Below are positions 1-9,057 of a stretch of 55,953 nucleotides of DNA, piece after piece. The number at the start of each line of letters is the position of its first letter. The stretch's first letter is position 1. This DNA comes from Streptococcus mitis. GTDB taxonomy: Bacteria; Bacillota; Bacilli; Lactobacillales; Streptococcaceae. The translations under genes were made by a program, and so were the position numbers. The DNA lies in assembly GCF_005844455.1 (NCBI RefSeq), contig NZ_SPGF01000006.1, positions 1-55,953 of the forward strand, given 5' to 3'. Below the pieces are notes generated by a model. That model did no database searches and had not been told where the DNA came from. It saw nothing but the letters and a program-made list of their open reading frames with translations.

Positions 1-87
1 CTGTTCATCTTGTTTGACGAACTCAACTTTTTGACCAATAATACTCTGAATACTCTTATTCAAGTGAGCTTTTATTTGTTTTATCAT
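1..87 (-). CDS. transposase N-terminus, IS4 family (partial)
   Basis: Only 29 codons are in the window, starting at the ATG at 87-85 (MIKQIKAHLNKSIQS...) behind a strong Shine-Dalgarno sequence (AAGGAGGG, complement of about 93-102). The copy at the right end continues into a motif FTRKRRL, which resembles the FTRxRKL motif near the N-terminus of IS4-family transposases. That motif is the basis for the family call. The element type is inferred from the N-terminus only; the catalytic DDE residues are outside the window. Confidence 0.6.
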   Translation of the reverse strand, partial: MIKQIKAHLNKSIQSIIGQKVEFVKQDEQ

Positions 88-177
88 GGGAAATCCCTCC
101 TTAACTATAAGTTTATCACATAAAAAAGAAACCCAAATACAGAATTGTATTTGAATTTCTTAACTTAATGACATTGC
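1..177 (-). mobile_element. 5' end of an IS4-like insertion sequence, reading out of the window
   Basis: The first 177 bases are the left end of an insertion sequence in minus orientation. A 90-base leader (88-177) precedes the transposase start and recurs as a perfect inverted copy at 55555-55644. The outer boundary is near 177, because similarity between the two copies stops there. The element lies directly downstream of the DUF1129 gene, inside what looks like its terminator hairpin. The rest of the element lies outside the window, so neither the second terminal repeat nor a target duplication can be seen. Confidence 0.8.
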
Positions 178-203
178 ACCTGCAGTTGCTTTTATCATTC
201 TTC

Positions 204-881
204 TTAATAACGTGTTGGTCCTGCACTTGCGCTTCGGATGTTCAAGTGTTTCTTGAGATAGAAGCGAAGGGCGAGAAGGGCTGCTCCGATAATAGCTAGT
301 GGCAATGGAGCAAGTACTGGGTTAAGGTTAGCTGGTAGGAAGCTTGTTGCAAAGAAGACAAGCAACCAAAGGAACATAGAAACTAGGATAACCAGTACAG
401 ATTTCCAGAAAGGTGGACGTTGACTGCGGTCCATATCAGGCCCATAGTATTGGTAAACAAAGTAGTACATCAAGTAGAAGGCAAATCCACCAACCAGTCC
501 AACTAGCAGGAGGGTAATCAAACCGTAACCGATAGCCTGATCTGCTGAGAAGAAGGTTGTGAGGGCGCTAACGAGGGCAAAGAGGCTAGTGATGAAAAGG
601 GCTGAGTCCATAATCATGAGCTTTGGATCATCATTTTCTTTTGGATGCTCTTTTTCGTACTGCTCCTTGACAGTGAAGCTGTGCGCCCAGTGGGTCGGTG
701 CGCCATAGAGGGAACGAGCAGTAGTGCCTTTGGCTTGCTCTTCAAGGATTTGGGGAATAACTTCCTCAAAAATAGCCTTGATTTCAGCATCTGTTTTCCC
801 ATTTTTGATGAATTGTTGGGTAGCGATGTGGACAAACTCTTGGTTTTTCTTGGTTAATTTTTGTAGATTAATCTGAGACAT
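204..881 (-). CDS. DUF1129 family membrane protein
   Basis: A 225-residue protein with a soluble, charged N-terminal half of about 90 residues (MSQINLQKLTKKNQEFVHIA...), followed by four to five hydrophobic segments and a basic C-terminus. This layout matches the DUF1129 family of Firmicutes, whose function is unknown. An upstream ATG would add seven residues, but AGAGGAG lies seven bases before the ATG at 881, so that start is preferred. It lies 11 bases downstream of the CorA gene on the same strand, so the two are probably co-transcribed. Its transcriptional terminator seems to have been cut by the IS element at 1-177. Confidence 0.8.
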   Translation of the reverse strand: MSQINLQKLTKKNQEFVHIATQQFIKNGKTDAEIKAIFEEVIPQILEEQAKGTTARSLYGAPTHWAHSFTVKEQYEKEHPKENDDPKLMIMDSALFITSLFALVSALTTFFSADQAIGYGLITLLLVGLVGGFAFYLMYYFVYQYYGPDMDRSQRPPFWKSVLVILVSMFLWLLVFFATSFLPANLNPVLAPLPLAIIGAALLALRFYLKKHLNIRSASAGPTRY

Positions 882-892
882 AGGAACTCCTC

Positions 893-1837
893 TTAGAACC
901 ATTTTTTATGGATGAGATAGAGAGTGAGCGAGACACTCATAGCAAAGGCGATAAAGACGATTAACCAGAAGGCATTTGGCTCGCCGTTTAGGGGGATTTC
1001 ATTATCCTTAAAGTTCATCCCGTAGGCAGAGAAGACCATGGTTGGGATGGACATGACGATGGTCACAAGGGCCAAGGTTTTCATGATGTTGTTCTGGTTG
1101 TTGGAAATGATAGAGGCAAAGGTTTCTGTCATGGAATGAAGGACATTTCCGTAAATGTCTGCCATCTCGATGGCCTGTTGGGTTTCAATCAAGGTATCTT
1201 CAAGCAGGTCTTCGTCCTCAAGGTATTTCTTGATATTACTGGTTGAGCTGGTCAATTTCTTAATCACACGCTCATTTGTTTTAAGGGAGGCCTTGAAATA
1301 GACGATGGTTTTTTCCAATTCCATGAGCTCAATCAATTCTTCATTACGAGTTGATTGATGTAGTTGACTTTCGATTTGTTCACTCTTACGGTCAATCGAA
1401 CGAAGGGCAGTTAGGTAAAGCTCAGCATTGCGATAAAGGAGTTGAAAGATAAAGCGTGACCGCATGAAAGTATAGAAGTTACGCAGTTTGCGGTTGATGA
1501 AGACATCGAGAACAGGGAGGGATTCCAAGCAGGTAGTGATAATGGTTTCCTCGGTGATGATAATTCCCAGCGGAATTGTTACATAGTAGGTGCGGTTGTT
1601 TCTCTCCTCTGTGATGGGGACGTCCACGATGATCAAAGTATACTCGTCTTCGATGGTAATACGGGACATTTCTTCCGCATCGAGTGGTGCTCGAAGGTCG
1701 GCAATATCAATGTCGAAGGCGTTGGCGATTTCGAGTGATTCATTTTGAGTCGGATTGACGAGATTGATCCAAGTACCCGGTTCAAGCGTATCGATCTCTT
1801 TAAATTCAGTTGTTGTAGAGAGAAAAACTTGTTTCAT
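893..1837 (-). CDS. corA: CorA-family magnesium/divalent cation transporter
   Basis: A 314-residue protein of the CorA/2-TM-GxN family, which forms pentameric Mg2+ (or Co2+/Ni2+) channels in the cytoplasmic membrane. The N-terminal part is the cytoplasmic alpha/beta domain, followed by a long charged helix (about residues 150-250). At the C-terminus are two membrane helices with the signature YGMNF at the end of the first. The protein ends in a basic tail (HKKWF). An in-frame start 12 codons upstream exists, but AAGGATAAGGG just before the ATG at 1837 favours this one. The promoter is divergent from uvrA, with a TATAAT around 1881-1886 on the minus strand. Confidence 0.88.
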   Translation of the reverse strand: MKQVFLSTTTEFKEIDTLEPGTWINLVNPTQNESLEIANAFDIDIADLRAPLDAEEMSRITIEDEYTLIIVDVPITEERNNRTYYVTIPLGIIITEETIITTCLESLPVLDVFINRKLRNFYTFMRSRFIFQLLYRNAELYLTALRSIDRKSEQIESQLHQSTRNEELIELMELEKTIVYFKASLKTNERVIKKLTSSTSNIKKYLEDEDLLEDTLIETQQAIEMADIYGNVLHSMTETFASIISNNQNNIMKTLALVTIVMSIPTMVFSAYGMNFKDNEIPLNGEPNAFWLIVFIAFAMSVSLTLYLIHKKWF

Positions 1838-1880
1838 ATCCCTTATCCTTTCTCGTTTTTCAGATTTTTTCACACCGTAC

Positions 1881-1937
1881 TATTATACTATAAATTCAGC
1901 CTTTTGGGTAATAGAATCTCACTTTTTTTGGTATAAT
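1881..1937. promoter_or_regulatory. divergent promoter region for corA and uvrA
   Basis: On the plus strand an extended -10 (TGGTATAAT, hexamer 1932-1937) lies 31 bases before the uvrA ATG at 1969. On the minus strand a TATAAT hexamer sits near 1881-1886 in front of corA. The plus -10 overlaps an in-frame upstream ATG at 1936, which rules that ATG out as the uvrA start. Confidence 0.7.
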
Positions 1938-1968
1938 GGTAAGCAATAATGGACTAGAAAGAACAAAG

Positions 1969-4800
1969 ATGCAAGATAAAATTGTCATTCATGGGGCGCG
2001 TGCCCATAATTTAAAAAATATTGATGTGGAAATTCCGCGAGACAAGTTGGTTGTCGTGACAGGTTTGTCAGGTTCAGGGAAATCCAGTCTGGCCTTTGAC
2101 ACCCTCTATGCGGAGGGACAACGTCGCTATGTGGAGAGTCTGTCAGCCTATGCTCGCCAGTTTTTGGGAAATATGGAGAAGCCAGATGTAGATGCTATCG
2201 ATGGTCTCAGCCCTGCTATTTCCATCGACCAAAAAACGACTAGCAAAAACCCTCGTTCGACCGTGGGAACCACGACTGAAATCAATGACTATCTGCGTCT
2301 CCTCTACGCACGTGTGGGGACGCCTTACTGTATCAACGGGCATGGAGCTATCAAGGCCTCTTCTGTGGAGCAAATTGTGGATAAGGTTTTGGAGTTACCA
2401 GAACGCCAACGCCTGCAAATTTTAGCACCAGTTATCCGTAAGAAAAAAGGCCAACACAAGAGCGTCATTGAAAAGGTTCAGAAAGACGGCTATGTTCGTG
2501 TCCGTGTGGATGGGGAAGTCTATGATGTGACCGAGGTGCCAGAGTTGTCCAAGAGCAAGCAACACAATATCGATGTCGTAGTTGACCGTATTGTCATCAA
2601 GGAGGATATCCGTAGTCGTCTCTTTGATTCCATTGAGGCAGCCCTTCGTATCGCAGAAGGTTATGTGATTATTGATACCATGGACGATTCTGAGTTGCTC
2701 TTCTCTGAGCATTATGCCTGCCCAGTTTGTGGTTTTACTGTCCCAGAGTTAGAGCCACGTCTCTTCTCCTTCAATGCTCCTTTTGGTTCTTGTAGTGAGT
2801 GTGATGGTTTGGGTATTAAGCTAGAGGTGGATACTGATTTGGTAGTGCCAGATGCCAGCAAAACGCTACGTGAAGGGGCGTTAGCACCTTGGAATCCTAT
2901 CTCATCTAACTACTATCCAAACATGCTGGAACAAGCCATGACAGCTTTTGAAGTGGATATGGATAAGCCCTTTGAAGACTTGTCAGAAGAAGATAAAAAC
3001 TTGATTCTCTACGGCTCAGATGGTAAGGAATTCCATTTTCACTATGAAAATGAATTTGGTGGTGTGCGCGATATCGATATTCCTTTTGAGGGAGTTGTCA
3101 ATAATATCAAGCGTCGCTACCATGAAACCAATAGCGATTATACTCGCACTCAGATGCGCCTTTATATGAATGAACTGACCTGCGGAACCTGTCACGGTTA
3201 CCGTCTCAATGACCAGGCCTTGTCTGTCCGTGTGGGTGGTGAGCAAGGGCTGCATATCGGAGAAATTTCAGACCTGTCTATCGCAGACCACTTGGACTTG
3301 GTGAGCCAGCTGACCTTGTCTGAAAATGAGGCCATCATTGCTCGGCCTATCCTAAAGGAAATCAAGGATCGCTTGACCTTCCTCAATAACGTGGGTCTCA
3401 ACTATCTAACTCTGTCACGTTCGGCAGGAACCCTTTCAGGTGGGGAGAGTCAGCGTATTCGCTTGGCAACTCAGATTGGTTCCAACCTATCAGGTGTCCT
3501 TTATATCCTGGATGAGCCGTCGATTGGTCTTCACCAGAGGGATAATGACCGCCTGATTGCTAGTCTGAAAAAGATGCGTGATTTAGGCAATACTCTCATC
3601 GTGGTGGAACACGACGAAGATACCATGCGTGAGGCTGATTATCTAATTGATGTTGGTCCCGGTGCCGGTGTTTTTGGTGGAGAGATTGTCGCTGCAGGTA
3701 CGCCCAAGCAGGTGGCTCGCAACAGCAAGTCTATCACAGGACAGTACTTGTCAGGAAAACGTGCCATTCCAGTACCAGAAGAGCGCCGTGTGGGGAATGG
3801 TCGTTTTATAGAGGTGACAGGTGCGCGTGAGAATAACTTGCAAAATATCACTGCTCGCTTCCCGCTAGGAAAATTCATCGCAGTGACAGGGGTGTCGGGC
3901 TCAGGGAAATCTACCTTAATCAACAGTATCCTCAAAAAAGCTATTGCTCAAAAACTCAACCGCAATTCAGACAAACCTGGTAAGTTTAAAACTATTACAG
4001 GGATTGAGCATGTAGACCGCTTGATTGACATTGATCAGAGCCCTATAGGACGAACGCCAAGGTCCAACCCAGCTACCTATACAGGAGTTTTTGACGATAT
4101 ACGTGACCTCTTTGCCCAGACAAACGAAGCCAAGATTCGAGGCTACAAGAAGGGGCGTTTCAGTTTCAATGTCAAGGGTGGTCGCTGTGAAGCCTGCTCA
4201 GGTGACGGAATTATCAAGATTGAGATGCACTTCTTACCAGATGTTTATGTGGCTTGTGAGGTTTGCCACGGGACCCGCTACAACAGTGAAACCCTAGAAG
4301 TTCATTACAAGGAAAAAAATATCTCGCAGGTCTTGAATATGACTGTCAACGATGCGGTGGAATTCTTCCAACATATTCCAAAGATTCAACGTAAACTTCA
4401 GACCATCAAGGATGTGGGACTGGGATATGTAACGCTAGGGCAACCAGCTACCACCCTTTCTGGGGGAGAAGCGCAGCGTATGAAGCTGGCTAGTGAACTC
4501 CACAAACGATCGACAGGAAAATCTTTCTACATTCTGGATGAGCCGACGACAGGTCTTCATACCGAGGATATTGCTCGCTTGCTTAAAGTATTGGCTCGCT
4601 TTGTAGACGATGGCAATACCGTCCTTGTTATTGAGCACAATCTGGATGTTATCAAGACAGCAGACCATATTATCGACCTGGGTCCTGAGGGGGGTGTCGG
4701 CGGTGGAACCATCATCGCAACAGGAACTCCAGAAGAAGTAGCGGCCAATGAAGCCAGCTACACAGGACACTATTTGAAAGGAAAGTTACATCATGAATAA
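1969..4800 (+). CDS. uvrA: UvrA, excinuclease ABC subunit A
   Basis: UvrA is the damage-recognition ATPase of nucleotide excision repair; it loads UvrB onto lesions. The 943-residue product has the family's usual length. Visible features are Walker [10 protein letters not shown] (residues 32-40), two Zn modules (CPVCG...CSECDG and CEACSGDG...CEVCHG), two ABC signatures (LSGGESQR and LSGGEAQR), and a second Walker [10 protein letters not shown] in the C-terminal half. A longer frame opens at 1936, but that ATG lies inside the promoter -10, so the ATG at 1969 is chosen. The gene overlaps pepP by eight bases. Confidence 0.97.
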   Translation: MQDKIVIHGARAHNLKNIDVEIPRDKLVVVTGLSGSGKSSLAFDTLYAEGQRRYVESLSAYARQFLGNMEKPDVDAIDGLSPAISIDQKTTSKNPRSTVGTTTEINDYLRLLYARVGTPYCINGHGAIKASSVEQIVDKVLELPERQRLQILAPVIRKKKGQHKSVIEKVQKDGYVRVRVDGEVYDVTEVPELSKSKQHNIDVVVDRIVIKEDIRSRLFDSIEAALRIAEGYVIIDTMDDSELLFSEHYACPVCGFTVPELEPRLFSFNAPFGSCSECDGLGIKLEVDTDLVVPDASKTLREGALAPWNPISSNYYPNMLEQAMTAFEVDMDKPFEDLSEEDKNLILYGSDGKEFHFHYENEFGGVRDIDIPFEGVVNNIKRRYHETNSDYTRTQMRLYMNELTCGTCHGYRLNDQALSVRVGGEQGLHIGEISDLSIADHLDLVSQLTLSENEAIIARPILKEIKDRLTFLNNVGLNYLTLSRSAGTLSGGESQRIRLATQIGSNLSGVLYILDEPSIGLHQRDNDRLIASLKKMRDLGNTLIVVEHDEDTMREADYLIDVGPGAGVFGGEIVAAGTPKQVARNSKSITGQYLSGKRAIPVPEERRVGNGRFIEVTGARENNLQNITARFPLGKFIAVTGVSGSGKSTLINSILKKAIAQKLNRNSDKPGKFKTITGIEHVDRLIDIDQSPIGRTPRSNPATYTGVFDDIRDLFAQTNEAKIRGYKKGRFSFNVKGGRCEACSGDGIIKIEMHFLPDVYVACEVCHGTRYNSETLEVHYKEKNISQVLNMTVNDAVEFFQHIPKIQRKLQTIKDVGLGYVTLGQPATTLSGGEAQRMKLASELHKRSTGKSFYILDEPTTGLHTEDIARLLKVLARFVDDGNTVLVIEHNLDVIKTADHIIDLGPEGGVGGGTIIATGTPEEVAANEASYTGHYLKGKLHHE

Positions 4801-5854
4801 ACGTGTACAAGCATTTCTCGCTAAAATGCAAGAAAAAGAACTAGATGGCATCATTGTCAACAACCTTAAAAACGTCTACTACTTGACTGGTTTTTGGGGT
4901 TCAAATGGAACAGTCTTTATCAGCCGTGACCGTCAGGTCTTGGTGACAGACTCTCGCTATATCATCGCAGCCAAGCAAGAAACCAGTGGTTTTGAGATTG
5001 TGGCTGATCGCGATGAATTGGCTGTCATTGCAGGCATTGTCAAGGATATGGGCTTGTCTCGAATCGGTTTTGAGGACGAGATTTCGGTCTCTTATTACCA
5101 CCGTATGCAGGCAGCCTTTGAAGGAATTGACTTGCTTCCACAAACTCAGTTTGTTGAAGGTCTTCGAATGATTAAGGATGAAGCGGAGATTGCGACTATT
5201 CGCAAGGCTTGTTCTATCTCAGACCAAGCTTTCCGCGATGCGCTTGACTTTATCAAACCAGGAAAGACTGAAATTGAGATTGCCAACTTCCTTGACTTCC
5301 GGATGCGTGAGTTGGGAGCATCTGGCTTATCTTTTGATACGATTCTAGCTAGCGGTATCAACTCTTCCAAACCCCATGCCCATCCTATGCACAAACCAGT
5401 GGAGCTAGGAGAAGCCATTACCATGGACTTCGGTTGCCTTTATGACCACTATGTCAGTGATATGACACGGACTATCTATCTAGGGCATGTCAGCGACGAG
5501 CAAGCAGAGATTTACAATACGGTTTTGAAAGCCAACCAAGCCTTGATTGACCAGGCTAAGGCAGGATTAGGTTTCCGTGATTTTGACAAAATCCCTCGTG
5601 ATATTATTATCGAGGCAGGCTATGGCGACTACTTTACCCACGGTATCGGACACGGTATTGGCCTGGATATCCATGAGGAACCATACTTTAGCCAGACTTC
5701 TACAGAAACTATTAAAGCAGGTATGGCCTTGACAGACGAGCCGGGTATTTATATTGAAGGCAAATATGGCGTTCGTATCGAGGATGATATTCTGATTACA
5801 GAGACAGGTTGTGAATTGTTGACCCTAGCTCCAAAAGAGTTGATAGTTATTTAA
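4793..5854 (+). CDS. pepP: M24-family Xaa-Pro aminopeptidase
   Basis: A cytoplasmic metallopeptidase of 353 residues that removes an N-terminal residue next to proline. An N-terminal creatinase-like domain (about 1-125) is followed by the pita-bread catalytic domain. The metal ligands are visible as the Asp of TMDFG, the Asp of SDMTRT, the His of HGIGHGIG, the Glu of DEPGIY and the Glu of RIEDD. The start overlaps the uvrA stop (ATGAATAA), so the pair is translationally coupled, as is common in streptococci. PepQ-type prolidase activity cannot be excluded from sequence alone. Confidence 0.9.
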   Translation: MNKRVQAFLAKMQEKELDGIIVNNLKNVYYLTGFWGSNGTVFISRDRQVLVTDSRYIIAAKQETSGFEIVADRDELAVIAGIVKDMGLSRIGFEDEISVSYYHRMQAAFEGIDLLPQTQFVEGLRMIKDEAEIATIRKACSISDQAFRDALDFIKPGKTEIEIANFLDFRMRELGASGLSFDTILASGINSSKPHAHPMHKPVELGEAITMDFGCLYDHYVSDMTRTIYLGHVSDEQAEIYNTVLKANQALIDQAKAGLGFRDFDKIPRDIIIEAGYGDYFTHGIGHGIGLDIHEEPYFSQTSTETIKAGMALTDEPGIYIEGKYGVRIEDDILITETGCELLTLAPKELIVI

Positions 5855-5874
5855 GAGTTAAACGACTCAAATGA

Positions 5875-5903
5875 TTGACTTTTAAATTTTAAAGGTTTAT
5901 ACT
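5875..5903 (+). promoter_or_regulatory. sigma-70 promoter of the M-box/mgtA transcript
   Basis: A -35 TTGACT (5875-5880), a 17-base spacer and a -10 TATACT (5898-5903) form a near-consensus promoter 21 bases after the pepP stop codon. Transcription would start around 5910, at the first base of the riboswitch. Confidence 0.85.
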
Positions 5904-5909
5904 GAAAGA

Positions 5910-6050
5910 CGAAAACGGTAGGTGAGGCTACCATAGGGATACGGATGACTACCGCAAAGCAGTGGAGACACTACTCGTTGGTCAACAGTCCTGGTCGCGA
6001 AGGCCAAGACTAAGCTCATTTCATTGCCCTATGGAGTTAAAGCTTGAACG
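5910..6050 (+). promoter_or_regulatory. M-box (ykoK) magnesium riboswitch
   Basis: The stretch carries the conserved M-box blocks in order: GGTAGGTGAGGCTACC, GGGATACGGAT, CTACCGCAAAG, GTTGGTCAACAG, AAGGCCAAGA, TAAGCTC and ATTGCCCTATGG...TTAAAGCTT. These correspond block by block to what I remember of the Bacillus mgtE M-box. M-box RNAs fold compactly with Mg2+ and switch off Mg2+ transporter genes. The downstream gene is an Mg2+ P-type ATPase and a terminator follows 24 bases after the aptamer, both as expected. The Mn2+ yybP-ykoY class was considered and does not fit. Confidence 0.9.
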
Positions 6051-6073
6051 AAAAAACAGATATTTAGTTTTTT

Positions 6074-6105
6074 AATCCTGCCATTTTTTGATGGTAGGAT
6101 TTTCT
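6074..6105 (+). terminator. riboswitch expression-platform terminator
   Basis: AATCCTGCCAT (6074-6084) pairs with ATGGTAGGATT (6091-6101) around a six-base loop, followed by a short U tract. It sits directly after the M-box and before the leader ORF, so it probably acts as the Mg2+-dependent attenuator. Confidence 0.8.
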
Positions 6106-6136
6106 ACTGTTTTAAAACAAAGAAAGGAGACAGACG

Positions 6137-6208
6137 ATGCAAATTGACGACCATCCGGAACCGCACATACACAGCCAATCGCTGATTTGTGTCGTTCTGC
6201 CCTTATAA
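6137..6208 (+). CDS. 23-codon leader peptide before mgtA (MgtL-like)
   Basis: An ATG at 6137 follows a strong Shine-Dalgarno sequence (AAGAAAGGAGACAG) and opens a 23-residue ORF beginning MQIDDHPEPHIHSQ and ending CVVLPL. The N-terminal acidic/proline run resembles Salmonella/E. coli MgtL (EPDP), in which such residues destabilise ribosomes at low Mg2+. It lies between the riboswitch terminator and mgtA, and its codons 11-15 form the 5' arm of a hairpin closed at 6212-6229. No homologue is known to me. The ORF and RBS are visible; the function is inferred from context. Confidence 0.6.
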   Translation: MQIDDHPEPHIHSQSLICVVLPL

Positions 6209-6248
6209 AGTGATTGGTCTCTGTGTATGAAACACATCATTCATACAG
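6166..6248 (+). promoter_or_regulatory. two mutually exclusive hairpins between leader ORF and mgtA
   Basis: Structure A pairs 6166-6180 (CATACACAGCCAATC) with 6212-6229 (GATTGG, three-base bulge, CTGTGTATG), giving 15 base pairs. Structure B pairs 6221-6229 with CATACAG at 6242-6248 and ends two bases before the mgtA Shine-Dalgarno (AGGAG, 6251-6255). Both use 6221-6229, so only one can form. Leader translation would melt A and allow B. Confidence 0.5.
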
Positions 6249-6261
6249 ATAGGAGAAACCA

Positions 6262-8922
6262 ATGAAAACTACAAAAGAAAGATTAGCAACAGCTATTCAA
6301 GTCCCTTTAGACGAGAGTCTAACTTTTTATCATACCAGTTTAAACGGTTTGATAGAGGAACAAGTCGAAAAAAATCGTGACCTCTATGGCGAAAATGTGA
6401 TTACCAAAGGCCAAGAAGATTCGATTTTGAAAAAGATTTACGAATCGATTATCAATCCTTTTACAATCATCTTGCTGGTTATCGCCGTGATTTCCTTGGT
6501 GACCAATGTCTGGTTGGCGAAGCCTGGTCAAGAGGATCCGACGACTTCTATTATCATCGTTGTCCTAGTCCTCATTTCTGGTGGCATACGCTTTGTCCAA
6601 GAACTCCGTAGTGATAAGGCTGCGACCAATCTATCAAAAATGATTGTCAACACAGCGACTGTCATTCGTCAAGGAGAAATTCAAGAAGTACCTATCGATG
6701 ATTTGGTAGTAGGTGACGTGGTTGAATTAAGCGCTGGTGATATGATTCCAGCAGATCTTCTTTTATTTGAGTCGCGCGATTTCTTTGTCCAACAGTCTGG
6801 CTTGACAGGAGAAAGTGAATCGGTTGAAAAATTGGCCTTGACCAAGGCAACAGTTCAACAATCTGATAGTCTTCTTGAAGCCGAATCCTTGGCTTTTATG
6901 GGAACCAATGTCTTGTCTGGTAGTGCCAAGGCCGTGGTTTTGGCGGTTGGCGATGATACCATGATGGGGGCCATTGAGCAGACTTTGAACACCTATGACG
7001 AGCCCACTTCGTTTGAACGAGAGATGAATAGTATCTCTTGGCTCTTGATCCGTTTAATGTTAGTCATGGTGCCCATCGTTTTCTTGTCCAATGGTTTAAC
7101 AGATGGCGACTGGCTGGAAGCTGGCGTATTTGCTTTGAGTGTGGGTGTTGGATTGACACCTGAGATGCTTCCTATGATTATTACCGCTAGCCTAGCAAAA
7201 GGCTCCATTATCATGGCCAAGGAAAAAGTCGTCATCAAAAAACTCAATGCCATACAAGATCTAGGTGCTATTGATATCCTATGCACGGATAAAACCGGAA
7301 CCCTTACCCAAGACGAAATCGTTCTAGAATATCCTTTGGACATCCACGGACGCTTGGATTTGACCGTCTTGAGACGAGCTTATCTCAATTCTTATTTTCA
7401 AACTGGCTTGAAAAATTTGATGGACAGAGCCATCATCAAACGGACTGAAAAGGAAGCAAAAGAACACGCCCTCTTGCAAAATCTGGCTCAAACTTTTCAA
7501 AAAATAGATGAGCTTCCCTTTGATTTTGAACGCAGACGGATGAGTGTCATTGTCAAGGATGAACAGGAAGTTGTTAGTTTGGTAACCAAGGGTGCCCTAG
7601 AGGAGATGTTGACGATTTCCAGTCATGCGGAATACCATGGAGTGATTACTCCCTTGACAGATGCTATTAGAGAAGAAATTTTAGCGGAAGTCCGACAACT
7701 AAATCAACAAGGTTTGCGTGTCTTGGGAGTGGCCTATAAGTCAGGTTTGAGGGAAGGTCATGCCTATACAGTTGATGATGAAGGGGATATGATTCTAACT
7801 GGTTATTTAGCCTTTCTAGATCCACCAAAACCATCTGCAGCACCAGCAATTAAGGCTCTGTTAGAACATGGAGTTCAAACAAAGATTTTGACGGGAGACA
7901 ACGAAAAAGTTACTCAAGCAGTCTGTGAAAAGGTTGGTTTGGATATCAATCAGATGCTGTTAGGATCTGAAATTGATCAGATGAGTGATCAAGAATTGGC
8001 CCAAGCCGTAGAGGAGGTAACTGTCTTTGCCAAACTTTCTCCTGACCAAAAAGCAAGGATTATTTTGCAATTTAAGGCTAATGGTCATGCTGTCGGCTAT
8101 ATGGGAGATGGGATTAATGATGCCCCTTCCATGAAAGTCGCAGATGTGGGGATTTCTGTTGATACAGCAGTAGATATTGCTAAAGAAACAGCTGATGTTA
8201 TCCTACTTGATAAGGATCTCATGGTACTTGAAAAAGGACTTGTTGAAGGGCGTAAGGTCTATGCCAATATGACCAAATATATCAAAATGACAGTGAGTTC
8301 TAATTTTGGCAATATCTTATCCCTATTGGTCTCTGGAATCTTTTTACCATTTTTACCAATGGCACCAGTCCATTTGATTATCCTAAATCTAGTCTATGAT
8401 TTGTCTTGTATTTCCTTGCCTTTTGACAAGGTGGACAAAGATTTTTTGAGAAATCCGCATACATGGGAAGCTAAGTCCATCACACGTTTCATGGTTTGGA
8501 TGGGGCCTATCTCTTCTGCCTTTGATATTTTGACCTTCATTTCGCTTTATTTTATCATTGTACCCATGACGACAGGTCATGCCTATGTTCATGGAGCAGA
8601 GTCGGCAACGGGCTTTATTATCCTGTTCCAGACAGGTTGGTTTATTGAATCTATGTGGTCCCAAACCATGGTCATCCATATGCTTCGTTCAGCTAAAATT
8701 CCCTTTTTACAAAGTCGTCCAGCTTGGCTAGTCCTTGTGACAACCTTATTGGCTGCAGCCTTTGTGACCTTCCTTCCCTACAGTCCACTAGCTAGCCTTC
8801 TCCATTTAACTCCTTTAAAACCGATTTATTTCATCTTCTTACTTTTCATCATTATTTTGTATATGATTAGCGTGACAATTGTGAAAAAAATCTATATCAA
8901 GAAATATAAAGAATGGCTGTAA
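6262..8922 (+). CDS. mgtA: MgtA-type magnesium-translocating P-type ATPase
   Basis: An 886-residue P3B-type ATPase that imports Mg2+ across the cytoplasmic membrane. The N-terminal cation-ATPase domain is followed by membrane helices 1-2 (about residues 55-115), the TGES actuator motif and the TPEMLP motif typical of MgtA rather than Ca2+ pumps. The phosphorylation site is DKTGTLT with Asp343; the TGDN and GDGINDAPS hinge motifs and six C-terminal helices follow. The gene is monocistronic and sits behind an M-box, a terminator and a leader ORF, consistent with induction by Mg2+ starvation. A Ca2+ or Mn2+ exporter of the same superfamily is less likely given the motifs and riboswitch class. 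Confidence 0.93.
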   Translation: MKTTKERLATAIQVPLDESLTFYHTSLNGLIEEQVEKNRDLYGENVITKGQEDSILKKIYESIINPFTIILLVIAVISLVTNVWLAKPGQEDPTTSIIIVVLVLISGGIRFVQELRSDKAATNLSKMIVNTATVIRQGEIQEVPIDDLVVGDVVELSAGDMIPADLLLFESRDFFVQQSGLTGESESVEKLALTKATVQQSDSLLEAESLAFMGTNVLSGSAKAVVLAVGDDTMMGAIEQTLNTYDEPTSFEREMNSISWLLIRLMLVMVPIVFLSNGLTDGDWLEAGVFALSVGVGLTPEMLPMIITASLAKGSIIMAKEKVVIKKLNAIQDLGAIDILCTDKTGTLTQDEIVLEYPLDIHGRLDLTVLRRAYLNSYFQTGLKNLMDRAIIKRTEKEAKEHALLQNLAQTFQKIDELPFDFERRRMSVIVKDEQEVVSLVTKGALEEMLTISSHAEYHGVITPLTDAIREEILAEVRQLNQQGLRVLGVAYKSGLREGHAYTVDDEGDMILTGYLAFLDPPKPSAAPAIKALLEHGVQTKILTGDNEKVTQAVCEKVGLDINQMLLGSEIDQMSDQELAQAVEEVTVFAKLSPDQKARIILQFKANGHAVGYMGDGINDAPSMKVADVGISVDTAVDIAKETADVILLDKDLMVLEKGLVEGRKVYANMTKYIKMTVSSNFGNILSLLVSGIFLPFLPMAPVHLIILNLVYDLSCISLPFDKVDKDFLRNPHTWEAKSITRFMVWMGPISSAFDILTFISLYFIIVPMTTGHAYVHGAESATGFIILFQTGWFIESMWSQTMVIHMLRSAKIPFLQSRPAWLVLVTTLLAAAFVTFLPYSPLASLLHLTPLKPIYFIFLLFIIILYMISVTIVKKIYIKKYKEWL

Positions 8923-9008
8923 ATTTCATTTTGTCAAGAAAAAAGTACGAAAATGACGAAAAAAGCCAAAAAAATTTAAAAATAGGTCGCAAGTCGGATG
9001 CTTTTTAT

Positions 9009-9016
9009 GGTATAAT
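9009..9016 (+). promoter_or_regulatory. extended -10 promoter of spx
   Basis: TGGTATAAT with its hexamer at 9011-9016 lies about 42 bases before the spx ATG. No good -35 is visible, as usual for TGn-type promoters. Confidence 0.65.
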
Positions 9017-9057
9017 AGACTAAACTGATAGTAATATGTAGCGAAAGGGGTAGGTAC

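Noticed and set aside
1936-1968. Upstream in-frame ATG for uvrA at 1936
   Set aside because: It lies within the -10 hexamer of the uvrA promoter and would not be transcribed; the ATG at 1969 gives the family length of 943 residues.
3016-3935. Minus-strand ORFs inside uvrA
   Set aside because: No RBS, no recognisable domains, and the sense frame is fully explained by UvrA.
5910-6050. yybP-ykoY (Mn2+) riboswitch before the P-type ATPase
   Set aside because: Known Mn2+ riboswitches control related ATPases in pneumococci, but the sequence blocks fit the M-box (GGTAGGTGAGGCT, GGGATACGGAT, GTTGGTCAACAG, TTAAAGCTT), and the ATPase has MgtA motifs.
8923-9000. Terminator after mgtA
   Set aside because: Only weak A/T-rich pairing can be drawn (TTTTGTC with GA.AAAATG); I could not support a clear hairpin with a U tract.
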